Below, one piece after another: positions 52,672-64,000 of a stretch of DNA of 64,000 nucleotides. The notes below the pieces were generated by a model, which had not been told where the DNA came from, did no database searches, and was given only the letters and a program-made list of their open reading frames with translations. How positions within the stretch are numbered: the stretch's first letter is position 1; each line of letters starts with the position of its first letter. Both the position numbers and the translations under genes were made by a program. The DNA is taken from NCBI GenBank assembly GCA_026419775.2, contig JAOPGA020000769.1, forward strand, positions 25,809 through 89,808, given 5' to 3'. This DNA comes from Acrasis kona. Lineage: Eukaryota; Heterolobosea; Eutetramitea; Acrasida; Acrasidae.

Positions 52672-55600
52672 ATGATGCATTATGACTATGCACTAAAGAA
52701 TCCTTCTCGGAAAGGTAAGGTTCCATTATAGACCTACGAAAGTTTCGGACAGAGAGATCACAACTGGACTACCTCCGATACAATCATTTGAAGAGGAAGA
52801 GGAAGTTCAATTTGTACAAAATGTATTTCGAAAATTTACAGCGAGTACTAACAACAACTCAGGGTGTGAATAAATTAAAAAGAGTTCAAACAGCTCCAAT
52901 AACGAAAGGCGAAAAGAGAAAAGCTGATACAGTTTACGCTTTCGAAATCTCGGATGTACATAAATATGACGTGATTAACATGAAGGCTCCTAGCTCTGAG
53001 GAGGTTCGAATGAATCGCACGATTATGAAATCGAACATACCACCTCCTAAAAGAACTAGAACAGCTGGTAATCCTCAGAACTTTTCTAAAGTTGATGAGT
53101 GGATGGAGGGAACCGCTAACCCGTCGATGCCATCTTCACCATCCAGCAGTTTTGTATATAACACATCACAAAATAATTCGATGTTGAGGAAAACAGTAAA
53201 ATCAGCTTATCAACAGAGAAGAGACTCCAACACGACAGGAAAAGACAATTTTGATTTGAACGAAAGCAATCTCAGGATGCCCTTCTTAACTGGAGTTTAT
53301 TTAAGAGACAGACCACCATCTTCAACTCTTGTCTCGGAATCCAGAAATCTATTGAGGAGCTCACAGCAGACAATGGAGGTTTGTTAATTTTTTTTGTAAA
53401 AGCAGTTAAATTTTGTAGAGCCCAAGAACATCCAAAACAAGGTCGCTCGCACCACTCGCACAACCCATTCAAAGAGTCGCACCAAATGATCAGGACGAGA
53501 TTGCAAAACTCAAAACTGGTGATGATACGGTCGCCTTTTTCAGCAGGGCAGGGAAGAATACTGCGGTGAAATTAGTTATGTTAAACCGCGCAGAAGTTTA
53601 CACTACATCATATGATAAGCTTCGTCCCGTGGAAGGGTTAATACCATCTCAATATAGCAAAGAATTTCGTCCGTATGACCTTGTAGTGGTACCAGAGGAA
53701 GAAGTAGATAGTGAATATTTTACCATGTCCTCAAATGGAGTGGTACACATGCAACCTGGACAGCCCACTGAATTCATTTCCCTGTCAGATTGGATGAAAG
53801 AAAGCACAATGTTCAACGTTTTAAGGAGAATTAAATTCTTCAAACAGTTTTTGATATACAAATCATTCCGTCTTTGGTATAAGATATCACGTTACTTGAA
53901 GTACACAAAGAAGAGGGCAAAGTTAGCTCGTGGGTTCTTTTTAGCCAAGAGTGCATTTGCACCATCATTGATGCTGTTACATTCATTGAGCTACGATTTA
54001 CAAAACATCCCCATCATGGACTATTCAAATTTAAAGCGCGAGTGCGACATTGAATCATTCAGGGAGGCACAAAAAGAAAAGAGGTCCAAAGAAAGCAGAA
54101 CCTTTGAAATCAAAATCGAAGCAATGGAAAATATTCTAGAAAAATTGTGCGACAACGTTACCGCACGATCCAGAGTACCTGATATGAATTCTACCGACAA
54201 CATTGAAGCATACTTGAATGGAAAAATTCCAATCATTGAACCAGACGAAGCTTACACCGTCAAAAAGAGCAAGAGCATGGTAGAGGCACAAAAAGAAGAA
54301 TTAGAGAGACAAAAGGCACTCAAGAAGGCCAAAGAAGAAGCCGACATGTTAGGAAGCTTCATTCGCGTTGCCGACTACATGGCAGTTGAATCCCTCGTCA
54401 CGCTCGCCAAACACACATTAGGTAATTTCAAGATCACACTACACGAAAAAACAAACATTTTATTCCTCGTCGCGCTCAGCTTCGACAAGAATGCAAACAT
54501 TTTATTCTCCCCCAGCGAAAATGAAATTCTCGTAATGTTCCAAACTAACGCCGACGAAATCATACAAGCGGTGCATCAAGTGCCGAGATTGCTCTACATT
54601 CGTCGATTCAAAATCTTTTTCGACAATGGACCCGATAAAGTCAACAAGAATAACAATGCAAACAATAGTGCAATTACATTGGACATGATCAATTCGAACG
54701 TGAACACCAACGATGTCAATAAACAACTACACGTAGGAAGAGTCGTTCGTAACGATGAAGTTTACAACGAACACAAGGCAGAAATCGAAAACATGTTACG
54801 AAAAGATTTCGCAGCCGCCATTCAAAACGCAAAGATATTCGAAAGTCTGAAAGTATGGTATCAATTCAGCAGAGGTTGGAACAGAGAAGATTACGTATCA
54901 CGAAGACACACAGTGAGTGAATTTGCATCCGATCTCAGCAAAGTAAACGACGCCACTACCGATCTAAATCGCATGAGATTGATTCTGGAAGTAGGTATTC
55001 TCTTTGTGGACAGTAAGGGTCTCAATAAGACGTTGAGACCATTCATAGAAGACATTACAAAACAAATCAAAGAGGCCATCAACAACACATTGATCGAAAT
55101 GTGTAAAAAGTTGAAACAAGATTTCGACACGAGAGTTCGTACCATGAAGGAACGTCCGACAAAATTAAAAGACTTTGCTCGTTGGATCGATAACTTGAAT
55201 AAAATCAACGACAAGAGAAATGCATTGGCCACCGCTGCTCTAGAGGTGGAGCGCATGTATGAATTGGCCATCAAGAATGGCGTCAACATATTGAGTCAGG
55301 ATGCAGCTCGTGTGGATAGCATCAAGGAAGTACACGAAGAATTCAACAGATGCTTCTCCCAAGCAGAGGAATACAAGGCCAATAACTTGGCTCAAAAGAT
55401 CAACGAGCTGGAAGAAAACATCAAGGACACCAACACTGATTTGATGCACATGAACATGACATTACAAATGGGCGACTACATTTCTGCACATTCTGATTCT
55501 GGAGAAATGTTGGAGAAATTACAAGAAATGTTATCTCGTATCAATGAGCAAAAGAAGAAGATGGAAACGTATTCAGAGTACAGACAATTATTCGGAGGTA

Positions 55601-58600
55601 GCGTCAAGGAATGGACCAACTTGTTATCGGTCCAAAAGGTATTTAGTCTTCGTCATCAAGTATGGAAAACACTAGATGACTTTTCCAAAAAAACACAAGA
55701 GTGGGAAACATGCGACATTTCCAAATTACCCGTTCAAGATGTTGAAAAATATGTTCATGAGACGTATGTATTTGCTCATAAATTAGTTAGAGAGTACAAG
55801 AGAGAATACAAGACGGATGATGAGGTGGCAAAGCATTTGGAACGCGAAGTTCAAGTGTGGCGCGAAAGAATGCCGGTCATCATGATGATCGGTAATCGTG
55901 ACCTCAAAAACGACCACTGGAAAAAGATTTTCCAGGGCATGAACAAGGATCTGGCCAACGGCGGTAACTCATACACACTCAGACAGTTACAAACACTGGG
56001 TATATTCCATTACCGTGACCTAGTGACCGACATTTCCACAATGGCCAGTGGTGAATCGGAGCTCGAAAAGATGCTTCAAAAGATTATATTAGGGTGGGAA
56101 GGAATGGAATTCACCACCAAACCTTACCGAAACTACAAGAACACTTATATTCTCGGCAGCGTAGAGAACATCATACAACAATTAGAGGACCATCAGGTTT
56201 TGTTACAAACCATGCAGGGATCTCCCTACATTCACGGAGTAAAGGATAAAGTGGAACTATGGGAGAACAAACTAGCTTTCATTTCCGAAGTGATCGAAGA
56301 GTGGTTGACTTGTCAAAAGAATTGGATGTATCTGGAATACATTTTTGGAAGCGACGACATCAAGAGACAGTTGCACGAAGAGGCAGCAAAGTTCTCTGCA
56401 GTCGATATGGATTTTAGAGACATTATGAGCGCAACGAACAGTCAAAGAAGCGTCATGAAAACATTCGAAGTAGAATTCAAGGAAATGGAGACCAGAATAG
56501 TGGCCAACAAGGAAGATCGAATACTAGATCGGTTCATTCGCTGTAATGCCATTCTAGAAGAAGTCGAAAAGAACTTGGAGGACTTTTTGGAAACAAAGAG
56601 AGAGTGTTTCCCTCGATTCTTCTTTTTATCAAATGATCAATTGTTGGAAATTCTTTCGCAGACGAGAGAACCTCGTGCCGTTCAACAACACATGTCAAAG
56701 TGTTTTGAAAACATTAACAAGTTGGAATTTAGCGAGGAGGATCAAAGAAGAGAGATTTTGGGAATGATTAGCGGCGAAGATGAATACGTGCCATTTAGTT
56801 ATCCAGTAAAGGTGGAAGGAAACGTTGAGTATTGGTTGGTGAATATCGAAAAGATGATGAAACAGACCTTACACGAGGTCATGAAGGAATGTTTGAGTAA
56901 TTATACACCAAAGGGACGCGAAGATTGGATCAGCGAATTCCCTGCTCAATGCGTATCCACAGTCGATATGATCATATGGACGCAGCGTGTCACGGAGGCA
57001 CTCATGGACATCGAATCTGGTAAGAATAGAAATGCACTCAAGGAGTATCGCGAAGATTTCGTGAAGCAGATCGAAAGAATGGTTGCGCTCGTTCGAAAGA
57101 GCAACATGAAAGTATTGTTCAGGACGTTGGTTAACACCTTATTGGTGATCGACGTTCATGCAAGAGATGTCATGGATCGATTAATTGCAAACAAGTGCGC
57201 GAGCGTTAATGACTTTGAATGGACCATGCAACTAAGATACTATTGGGATAGCGACATTGATAATTGCATGATTAGACAAGCCAATGCATCCTTCTTGTAC
57301 GGTTATGAATATTTGGGCAATCAACCTCGTCTAGTCATCACTCCGCTTACCGATCGTTGTTTTATGACGTGTACGGGTGCATTGAATTTGTTCCTAGGTG
57401 CGGCGCCACAAGGACCAGCAGGTACTGGTAAAACTGAATCGGTAAAGGATTTGGCCAAAGCGTTAGCTAGGCAATGTGTAGTATTCAACTGCTCAGAAGG
57501 TCTCAAAGTCAAAATGATGAGCAGAATGTTCTCTGGTCTTGCACAGGCTGGTGCATGGGCATGCTTCGATGAATTCAATCGTATCGATGTGGAAGTGTTA
57601 TCCGTAGTTGCTCAATACATGAGAGTGATCCAAAGAGCAATTGTGGAGCGTAAACAACATTTTATATTCGACGATCGTGATATCGTCTTGAACTACAACT
57701 ATGGCGTGTTCATCACCATGAATCCAGGATATGCAGGTAGAACCGAACTACCAGATAACTTGAAGGCATTGTTCAGACCAGTAGCCATGATGATTCCCGA
57801 TTATGCTCTCATTGCAGAAATTATGCTCTTCTCTGAAGGATTCGACACCGCAAAGGTATTAGCTCAAAAGATGGTTCAACTATTCAAATTATCATCCGAG
57901 CAGCTCAGCAAACAAGATCATTACGATTTTGGTATGAGAGCTGTCAAATCCATTCTTGTGCGAGCTGGTACCTTGAAGAGAGGACAGCCCAATCTATCAG
58001 AAAACGTCGTATTGATCAGAGCCATGCGCGATAGCAACGTTCCCAAATTCTTAAAAACGGACGTGGCACTATTCGTGGACATTATTCGTGATTTGTTCCC
58101 AGGCATACACATACCAGATATTAACCACGACGAGCTAATGGGAGCCATTCAGGTCCAATTAGAAGAGAAGAATCTACAGAGCGTCCATTCGTTTAATAAC
58201 AAAATGGTACAGCTCTACGAAACTCTGTCCATGCGTCACGGAGTCATGTTGGTGGGTCAAACAGGAACCGGTAAAACTGTTGCTCACAAAACGCTCATGC
58301 ACGCCCTATGTAAATTATCAGAAAAGAGCAATGAACACGCAAGAGTAGAAGCGAGATGCATCAATCCAAAATCGGTCACCATGAGCAATTTATATGGCGA
58401 AATGAATGAGCTCACACACGAGTGGCACGATGGTCTCATTGCAAAAATAGCACGTGTGGCCGAGCAAGATAAATCAAGAACTAGACATTGGTTAGTATTC
58501 GATGGACCTGTAGATGCCCTCTGGATCGAAAACATGAACACTGTTCTGGACGATAACAAAATGTTGTGTCTTCCCAACGCAGAGAGAATCAAAATACCAG

Positions 58601-61600
58601 ACACTGTTAATTTGTTATTCGAAGTGCAGGACTTGGCAGTGGCTTCTCCAGCAACGGTATCTCGTTGTGGTATGGTTTATATCGAAGAGAGCGATTTGAA
58701 TGGAGTTTGGAGACCTATCGCAGATAGTTGGTTAGTTGAAATGGAAAAGAAGTTACCCAATAAGAGTAATCGATTGCGATACTTGATTGATGAGCTCGTG
58801 GCGCCTACTCTACAGTTCATAAGAAAGAATCAATCAGAATATGTAGCGAGCGTGAATTCTAATCTAGTGACTAGCTTACTGACTCTTTTGGACTCGTTGT
58901 TGATTCCAGAGAGAGGTGTAGATGTGAAAACACAATTGTACGCACCATCAGCGGACGATAATAGAGTCATCAAAGAGGACATACCTCTCAATATGATGAA
59001 CGATCAAGAAGAAGATATTCCAGAGGATATCAACCAACCTAACGAAGAGTCCATCAAATCGCCAAGACAAAACGTTGAACAAAATGAACAAGAATACGAA
59101 GTACAAGAACCTAATGCAGTGGAATCCAATGCAGATCATGTTCAATTGGATCAAAATCTATCATCGTCCAAAAAGGAACAAAACGTACAAATTGATGTGG
59201 ATCGATTAATCGATCTCTATTTTGTATTTTCTTATGTTTGGTCACTAGGTGCATCCATCAACGATGCAACAAGACCACGGTTCGATCACTTTGCAAGGGA
59301 ATTAATAGCTAACGTCATGACTGGCGAAAAAGCCACCAGAGTGTTTATACCACCCGCTGGTCTCATTTATGATTATTTCGTCAATATAGAAAAACAAGAA
59401 TTTGAGCCATGGCACAATACACTAACGCCATATCGCCACGATGAGAAGAGAGAGTTTTATAGCATCACGGTACCCACCATCGACACCAAGCGCTTCAACT
59501 ATCTACTACGCCAATTGGTTTCCGTCGATCGTAACATATTAATCACTGGTGCTTCTGGTGTAGGTAAAACGGTCATGATCAACCAAACGCTCTTAGAGTC
59601 ACTTAGAGGAGAAGATCCGGAAAGTAAATACATGAGCATCAACATTAACATGAGCGCTCAAACAACCGCTGCAAATCTACAAGATTTGATGGAAGAAAAA
59701 TTGGTAGTGAAGAGAAAGAGCTTATGTCCTCGCAGCGGAGTCAAGGCCATTATATTCGTCGATGACATCAACATGCCAAAACCAGATACCTATGGATCAC
59801 AACCACCCATAGAGTTATTGAGACAAACCATCGATCAAGGCGGTTTCTACGACCGTCAAAAACTCTATTTCAAATCAGTAAAGGATTCCATCATCTTGGC
59901 TGCCTGTGCACCGCCAGGTGGTGGACGAAACGAAATCACCCCTCGTCTCGTTCGTCACTTCCACATTTTGAATTATCCATCCCCAGATCGTGAACAAATG
60001 ACGTACATCTTTACGAATGTACTATCTAGTTTCTTTGAGCATTATCAATTCCAACAAGCGATTGTTACAATGACGTCATCGGTAGTAAAGGCTAGCGTGG
60101 AGGTCTACGAAGAGATCAAGAAGGAATTACTGCCCAGACCATCCACTAGCCACTACACGTTCAATTTGCGTGATTTGGCAAAATTGTTCCAAGGTCTCTT
60201 ACAAGCACGTGCGCCTCAAATACCCACTAGAGAATTATTAGCAAAGCTGTGGGTACACGAGGGAGCAAGAGTGTTTAGAGATCGATTGATTCATGATAGC
60301 GATGTCATTTGGTTTAATGCTCTACAAAGACAAATGTTGGAACAACACTTCCAATTGTTCTGGAAGGAAATCAATTTCGAAGGAATCATGTTTGGTGATT
60401 ATTTATTAAGGGATGATAAAGCCTACGAAGAGATTGTTCTAGCGGAGGATAAACTATCATCTGTTTTACAAGATTACTTGACTGATTACAACGTGGAAAG
60501 AAACAGCGATTTGAATTTGGTCTTTTTTGCAGATGCCATTCAACACTTATCTAGACTGTGTCGTATTTTGAGACAACCGAGAGGTAATGCTCTATTGGTG
60601 GGCGTCGGTGGTAGCGGAAGACATTGTCTCGCTCGATTAGCTGCCTTCATCAATAACTACCGCACCACCGAAATTGAAATCACAAAGAACTTTAGTCATG
60701 CCATGTTCAGAGATGCACTCAAGGAAATGTTGTTATCTGCTGGATGTGACGACACTCCAGTGGTGTTTATATTCAGCGACACTCAAATATCACAGGAGGT
60801 GTACCTGGAGGACATTCATAACATTTTAAACACTGGAGAGATTATTAATTTATTCCAAGCAGATGATAAGGAGAGAATACAAAATGAAGTGAGCAAAAAG
60901 ATTGGAAAGGGAGCTAGATTTGCATCCAGGGAAGTCATTTATAGACACTTTGTTAACTTGTGCCGTCGTAACATGCACATTGTGTTGTGCATGAATCCAA
61001 TCGGCGATGCATTTAGGAATCGATTGAGAATGTTCCCATCTCTGATTAATAACTGTACCATTGATTGGTACAATAAATGGCCAGATCAAGCCTTGTTGAG
61101 CGTCGCCACACACACGTTACACGACGTTGAGTTATTCAGCAACAATGCAAGTAACACAAAGAGCAGTACCATTTGCGAAATGTGCGTATTTATGCATTCG
61201 AGCGTACAAACGTACTCCACTCAATTCTTGAATGAACTAAGGAGACACAATTACACCACTCCTACATCCTATTTGGAACTCATTCAATTGTACAGTAAAA
61301 TGTTACAAGAGCAGCGAACGCACATTGGATTACAACTGGAGCGTTTCAACGGTGGTTTGAAGCGATTGAGCGAAACCAATCAAGCAGTCGGTGCCTTACA
61401 GGATAGTTTGAGGAAACAAAAACCATTCTTGGATCAAGCAGTAAAGGACACCGCCAATCTATCGTTGGAATTAGCTCGCGACAAAAAGGAAGCAAACGAA
61501 GTGAGAACGGTATGCGTCAAAGAAGAACAAGATTGTCAACAAATCATGGAGGAAACCGAACGCAAATCAAGATTATGCCAAAACGAATTAGCTGCAGCCA

Positions 61601-64000
61601 TGCCTGCTTACAACGCTGCTCTCAAGGCCGTAAAGAATCTATCAGCGGATGCCATTTATGAAATCAAAGTGATGCGTAATCCACCACTAAGCGTAAAGGT
61701 AGTTATGGAGGCCGTTTGTATTCTATTCAGCAGAAAACCAAATTGGGAGGAAAGCTTAAAGTTGTTAACTGATACAAGCTTCTTGACTAAAATCATAAAG
61801 TACGAAAGAGATGAAGTAAGCGATGGTATGTTGAAGAAACTCAAGGGTTATATCGACGTTCCACAATTCACTCCAGAGCTGGTCGAAAAGGCCAGTAGCG
61901 CATGTAGAATGTTGTGCGAGTGGGTGATTGCCATGTATCAATATGGACAAGCGGTTAGAAAAATCGAGCCGCTACAAAGGGCGGTAGAAATAGAGGAGAG
62001 CAAATTGAGAGTTGCAAAGAAGGTATTGGAGAGCAAGCAATCGAGCTTGACAGAGATTGAAGATCGTGTGGCGCTGCTAGAACAAAAGCTAAGGGACGCA
62101 GAGGATAAAAAGACGACGCTAAAGAATGAAATCAAAACAACCGAGGTTCGTCTACAACGTGCCGAACAACTACTGGACGGACTTTCAGGAGAAAAAACTC
62201 GTTGGGAGAATAGCATCAAATTGCTCGATCAAGACATGTACAACCTCATAGGTAACATTCTCATTGCATCTGGTTTCGTGGCCTATCTCGGTCCATTCAA
62301 TAACGTTTATCGCAAACAATTAATCAACCTTTGGATCTCCAAATGCAAGGAGCACAAAATACCAGTCGATGATCAATTCTTCTTACCAAAGATTTTAGCC
62401 GATGACGTCAAGAGGAGAGATTGGATATCGAATGGATTACCCAGTGATGATTTTAGTGCAGAGAATGCTGTGCTGATGCATAACGGTCGTAGATGGCCTC
62501 TGATGATCGATCCACAAAGTCAAGCCAATCGATGGATCAAAAACACTTTCAAATCCAATAATCTAAAAGTGATCAAGGCGAATGATCCTACGTTGATCAA
62601 CCAGTTGGAAAGTAGCATCAGAGTGGGTCTTCCCACATTGATAGAGAATTTGGGAGAGGACATTGATCCCGTGCTAGATCCCATCTTGGCCAGAAACGTG
62701 GTGAGACAAGCTGGTCGATTGGTGATACGACTCGGAGATCAAGACATTGACTACAACTCCAATTTTAAATTATTCGTCACTACTAAAATGTCCAATCCCC
62801 ATTACATGCCAGAGGTCAGCATCAAGGTGACCATTATTAACTTTACAGTGACTCAGCAAGGTTTGGAGGACCAACTACTCGCAGATGTAGTTCGATTCGA
62901 AAGAGAGAATTTGGAGCGCGATAAGGACGTATTGACCACTCAAATCGCCGACGGTAAATCACAACTAAAGGCAACGGAGGATAAAATCTTGAGCATGTTG
63001 TACAAACCAAGTGAAATCAGCATCCTAGACGATGAATTATTGATCAAGGCACTTCAGGAGAGCAAAGAACTAAGTACGCAACTAAGCACCAGAATCGCAC
63101 AAGCTCAAACTACAGCCAAAGAGATCGAAGAGGCTAGAGAAGAATATAGACCAGTAGCTACTCGCGGTAGTATATTATATTTCGTAGTGGCCGATATGAG
63201 CGGAGTGGACAACATGTACCAAAACTCATTATCCTTCTTCAAGACCTCTCTATTCCACGCTTGTTTAAAAAATTGTTCCACACCTGCAGATGAACTAGAA
63301 AAGAGATTATCTAGTTTAATTCTATTAGTCACCGAAACAACCTACAATATGATTTGTAGAGGATTGTTCGAAAAGGATAAAATGTTATTTGCCTTCTTGA
63401 TTACCGTTCACATTATGAGGAACAATGAGAGCATCATACCTGACGAATGGCACTTTTTCTTGAGAGGAGTCACTGGTCGCGAAAAGAAGGACAAGAATGC
63501 AGAGAAGACTGCAGTGGAGAAACTGGATAGAGTGACTTGGATGGACGAAAAGACCTGGCGTCAATTAATTCTCTTGGAGACACAAATTGCTGGTTTTAGC
63601 GGACTCGCAAACTCCATCAAGAAACACGATTCATTATGGAAGGTCTACTATGAAACGGANTACACTTTCGATCACTCTCCAACGCTACCAGATAACTGGG
63701 ACATGAAATTATCTACTTGGAGAAAAGTATTGTTGCTCAGGACGCTTCGACCCGAAAAGATTCTATTCGGCATTCGAATGCTCATCAAGGACAAATTGGG
63801 CGCAAAATATATCGAATCTCCACAATCGGAACTATCTCAAGTATTTGGTGATTCGAGTCACGTCACGCCCATCATGTTCGTGTTATCACCTGGTGCTGAT
63901 CCTCAGGGAATGATCGATAAGTTCATCGTGGAGAACAATACCAACAACGTATCCACACGTGTCGCTGGTCAAGGTCAGGGTCATAAGGCCTACGTCATGA
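52672..64000 (+). CDS. Axonemal dynein heavy chain (3' end beyond window)
   Basis: Exons 52672-52714, 52753-53378 and 53419 to beyond 64000, with introns of 38 and 40 nt. The third exon is open for over 3,500 codons, so about 3,735 residues are present and the C-terminus is cut by the window edge. N-terminal 220 residues are basic and Ser/Pro-rich, then the tail and linker. AAA1 P-loop GPAGTGKT (residue about 1555) with CFDEFNRID and FITMNPGYAGRTELP; AAA2 GQTGTGKT (about 1836); AAA3 GASGVGKT (about 2267) with IIFVDDINMPKPD; AAA4 GVGGSGRH (about 2618). The coiled-coil stalk flanks the microtubule-binding tip (about 61450-62170), then AAA5 and the start of AAA6. AAA1 resembles single-headed inner-arm chains (DNAH1/3/6/7 group). 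An acidic insert of about 80 residues separates AAA2 and AAA3. One N at 63660 lies in an Asp/Glu codon. Confidence 0.95.

Overview
The window is nuclear DNA of an AT-rich, gene-dense, flagellum-capable protist. TAA, TAG and TGA all act as stops, so the code is standard. Introns are spliceosomal GT-AG and tiny (about 34 to 49 nt). Gene starts often sit a few tens of bases from a divergent neighbour, and convergent stops are as little as 3 bases apart. The gene mix is axonemal dynein, a fungal-type hybrid histidine kinase, F-box, ankyrin and AGC kinase genes, and a giant RCC1/EGF membrane protein. This mix, with the gene density, best fits a heterolobosean-like excavate (Naegleria/Acrasis type). 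That placement is an inference and other free-living amoeboflagellates are not excluded.

Layout. 1-8.2 kb: a tiny acylated Gly/His-rich protein, two secreted or GPI-type surface proteins, a divergent pair of coiled-coil proteins, EIF1AD, a 64-aa ORF and an ankyrin protein. 8.9-20 kb: eIF5B, a DUF1304-like membrane protein, a mitochondrial PDK-type kinase, an RRM protein, mitochondrial TyrRS, a Rab escort protein and a DAGK-type lipid kinase. 20.45-20.57 kb: a single 5S rRNA gene. 20.8-26.7 kb: a class-X-like hybrid histidine kinase. 26.8-33.8 kb: an F-box protein, NOB1, a PH-AGC (PKB-like) kinase and a TAF1B/Rrn7-like Pol I factor. 34.1-49.4 kb: one giant receptor-like gene with 13 extracellular RCC1-type repeats, 73 EGF-like repeats, an IPT/TIG-like domain and one membrane span. 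49.4-52.6 kb: a divergent MAPK-like (probable pseudo)kinase and a double-PH coiled-coil protein. 52.7 kb to the end: an axonemal dynein heavy chain that runs off the window.

How they fit together. Several genes belong to ribosome production and translation: eIF5B, EIF1AD, NOB1, 5S rRNA, the Pol I factor and TyrRS. eIF5B and NOB1 are known partners in the last step of 18S rRNA maturation. Others are signalling genes: the hybrid histidine kinase, PKB-like kinase, MAPK-like kinase, PH protein and lipid kinase. The most unusual object is the giant surface protein. Its EGF array contains near-identical tandem copies of a 2,223-nt block (exactly 19 EGF units), and nearly every EGF unit carries two N-glycosylation sequons. 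Both the giant protein gene and the histidine kinase gene contain single-base frame breaks at short homopolymers, and two ambiguous bases (N) occur in the window, so assembly error must be excluded before calling either gene broken.
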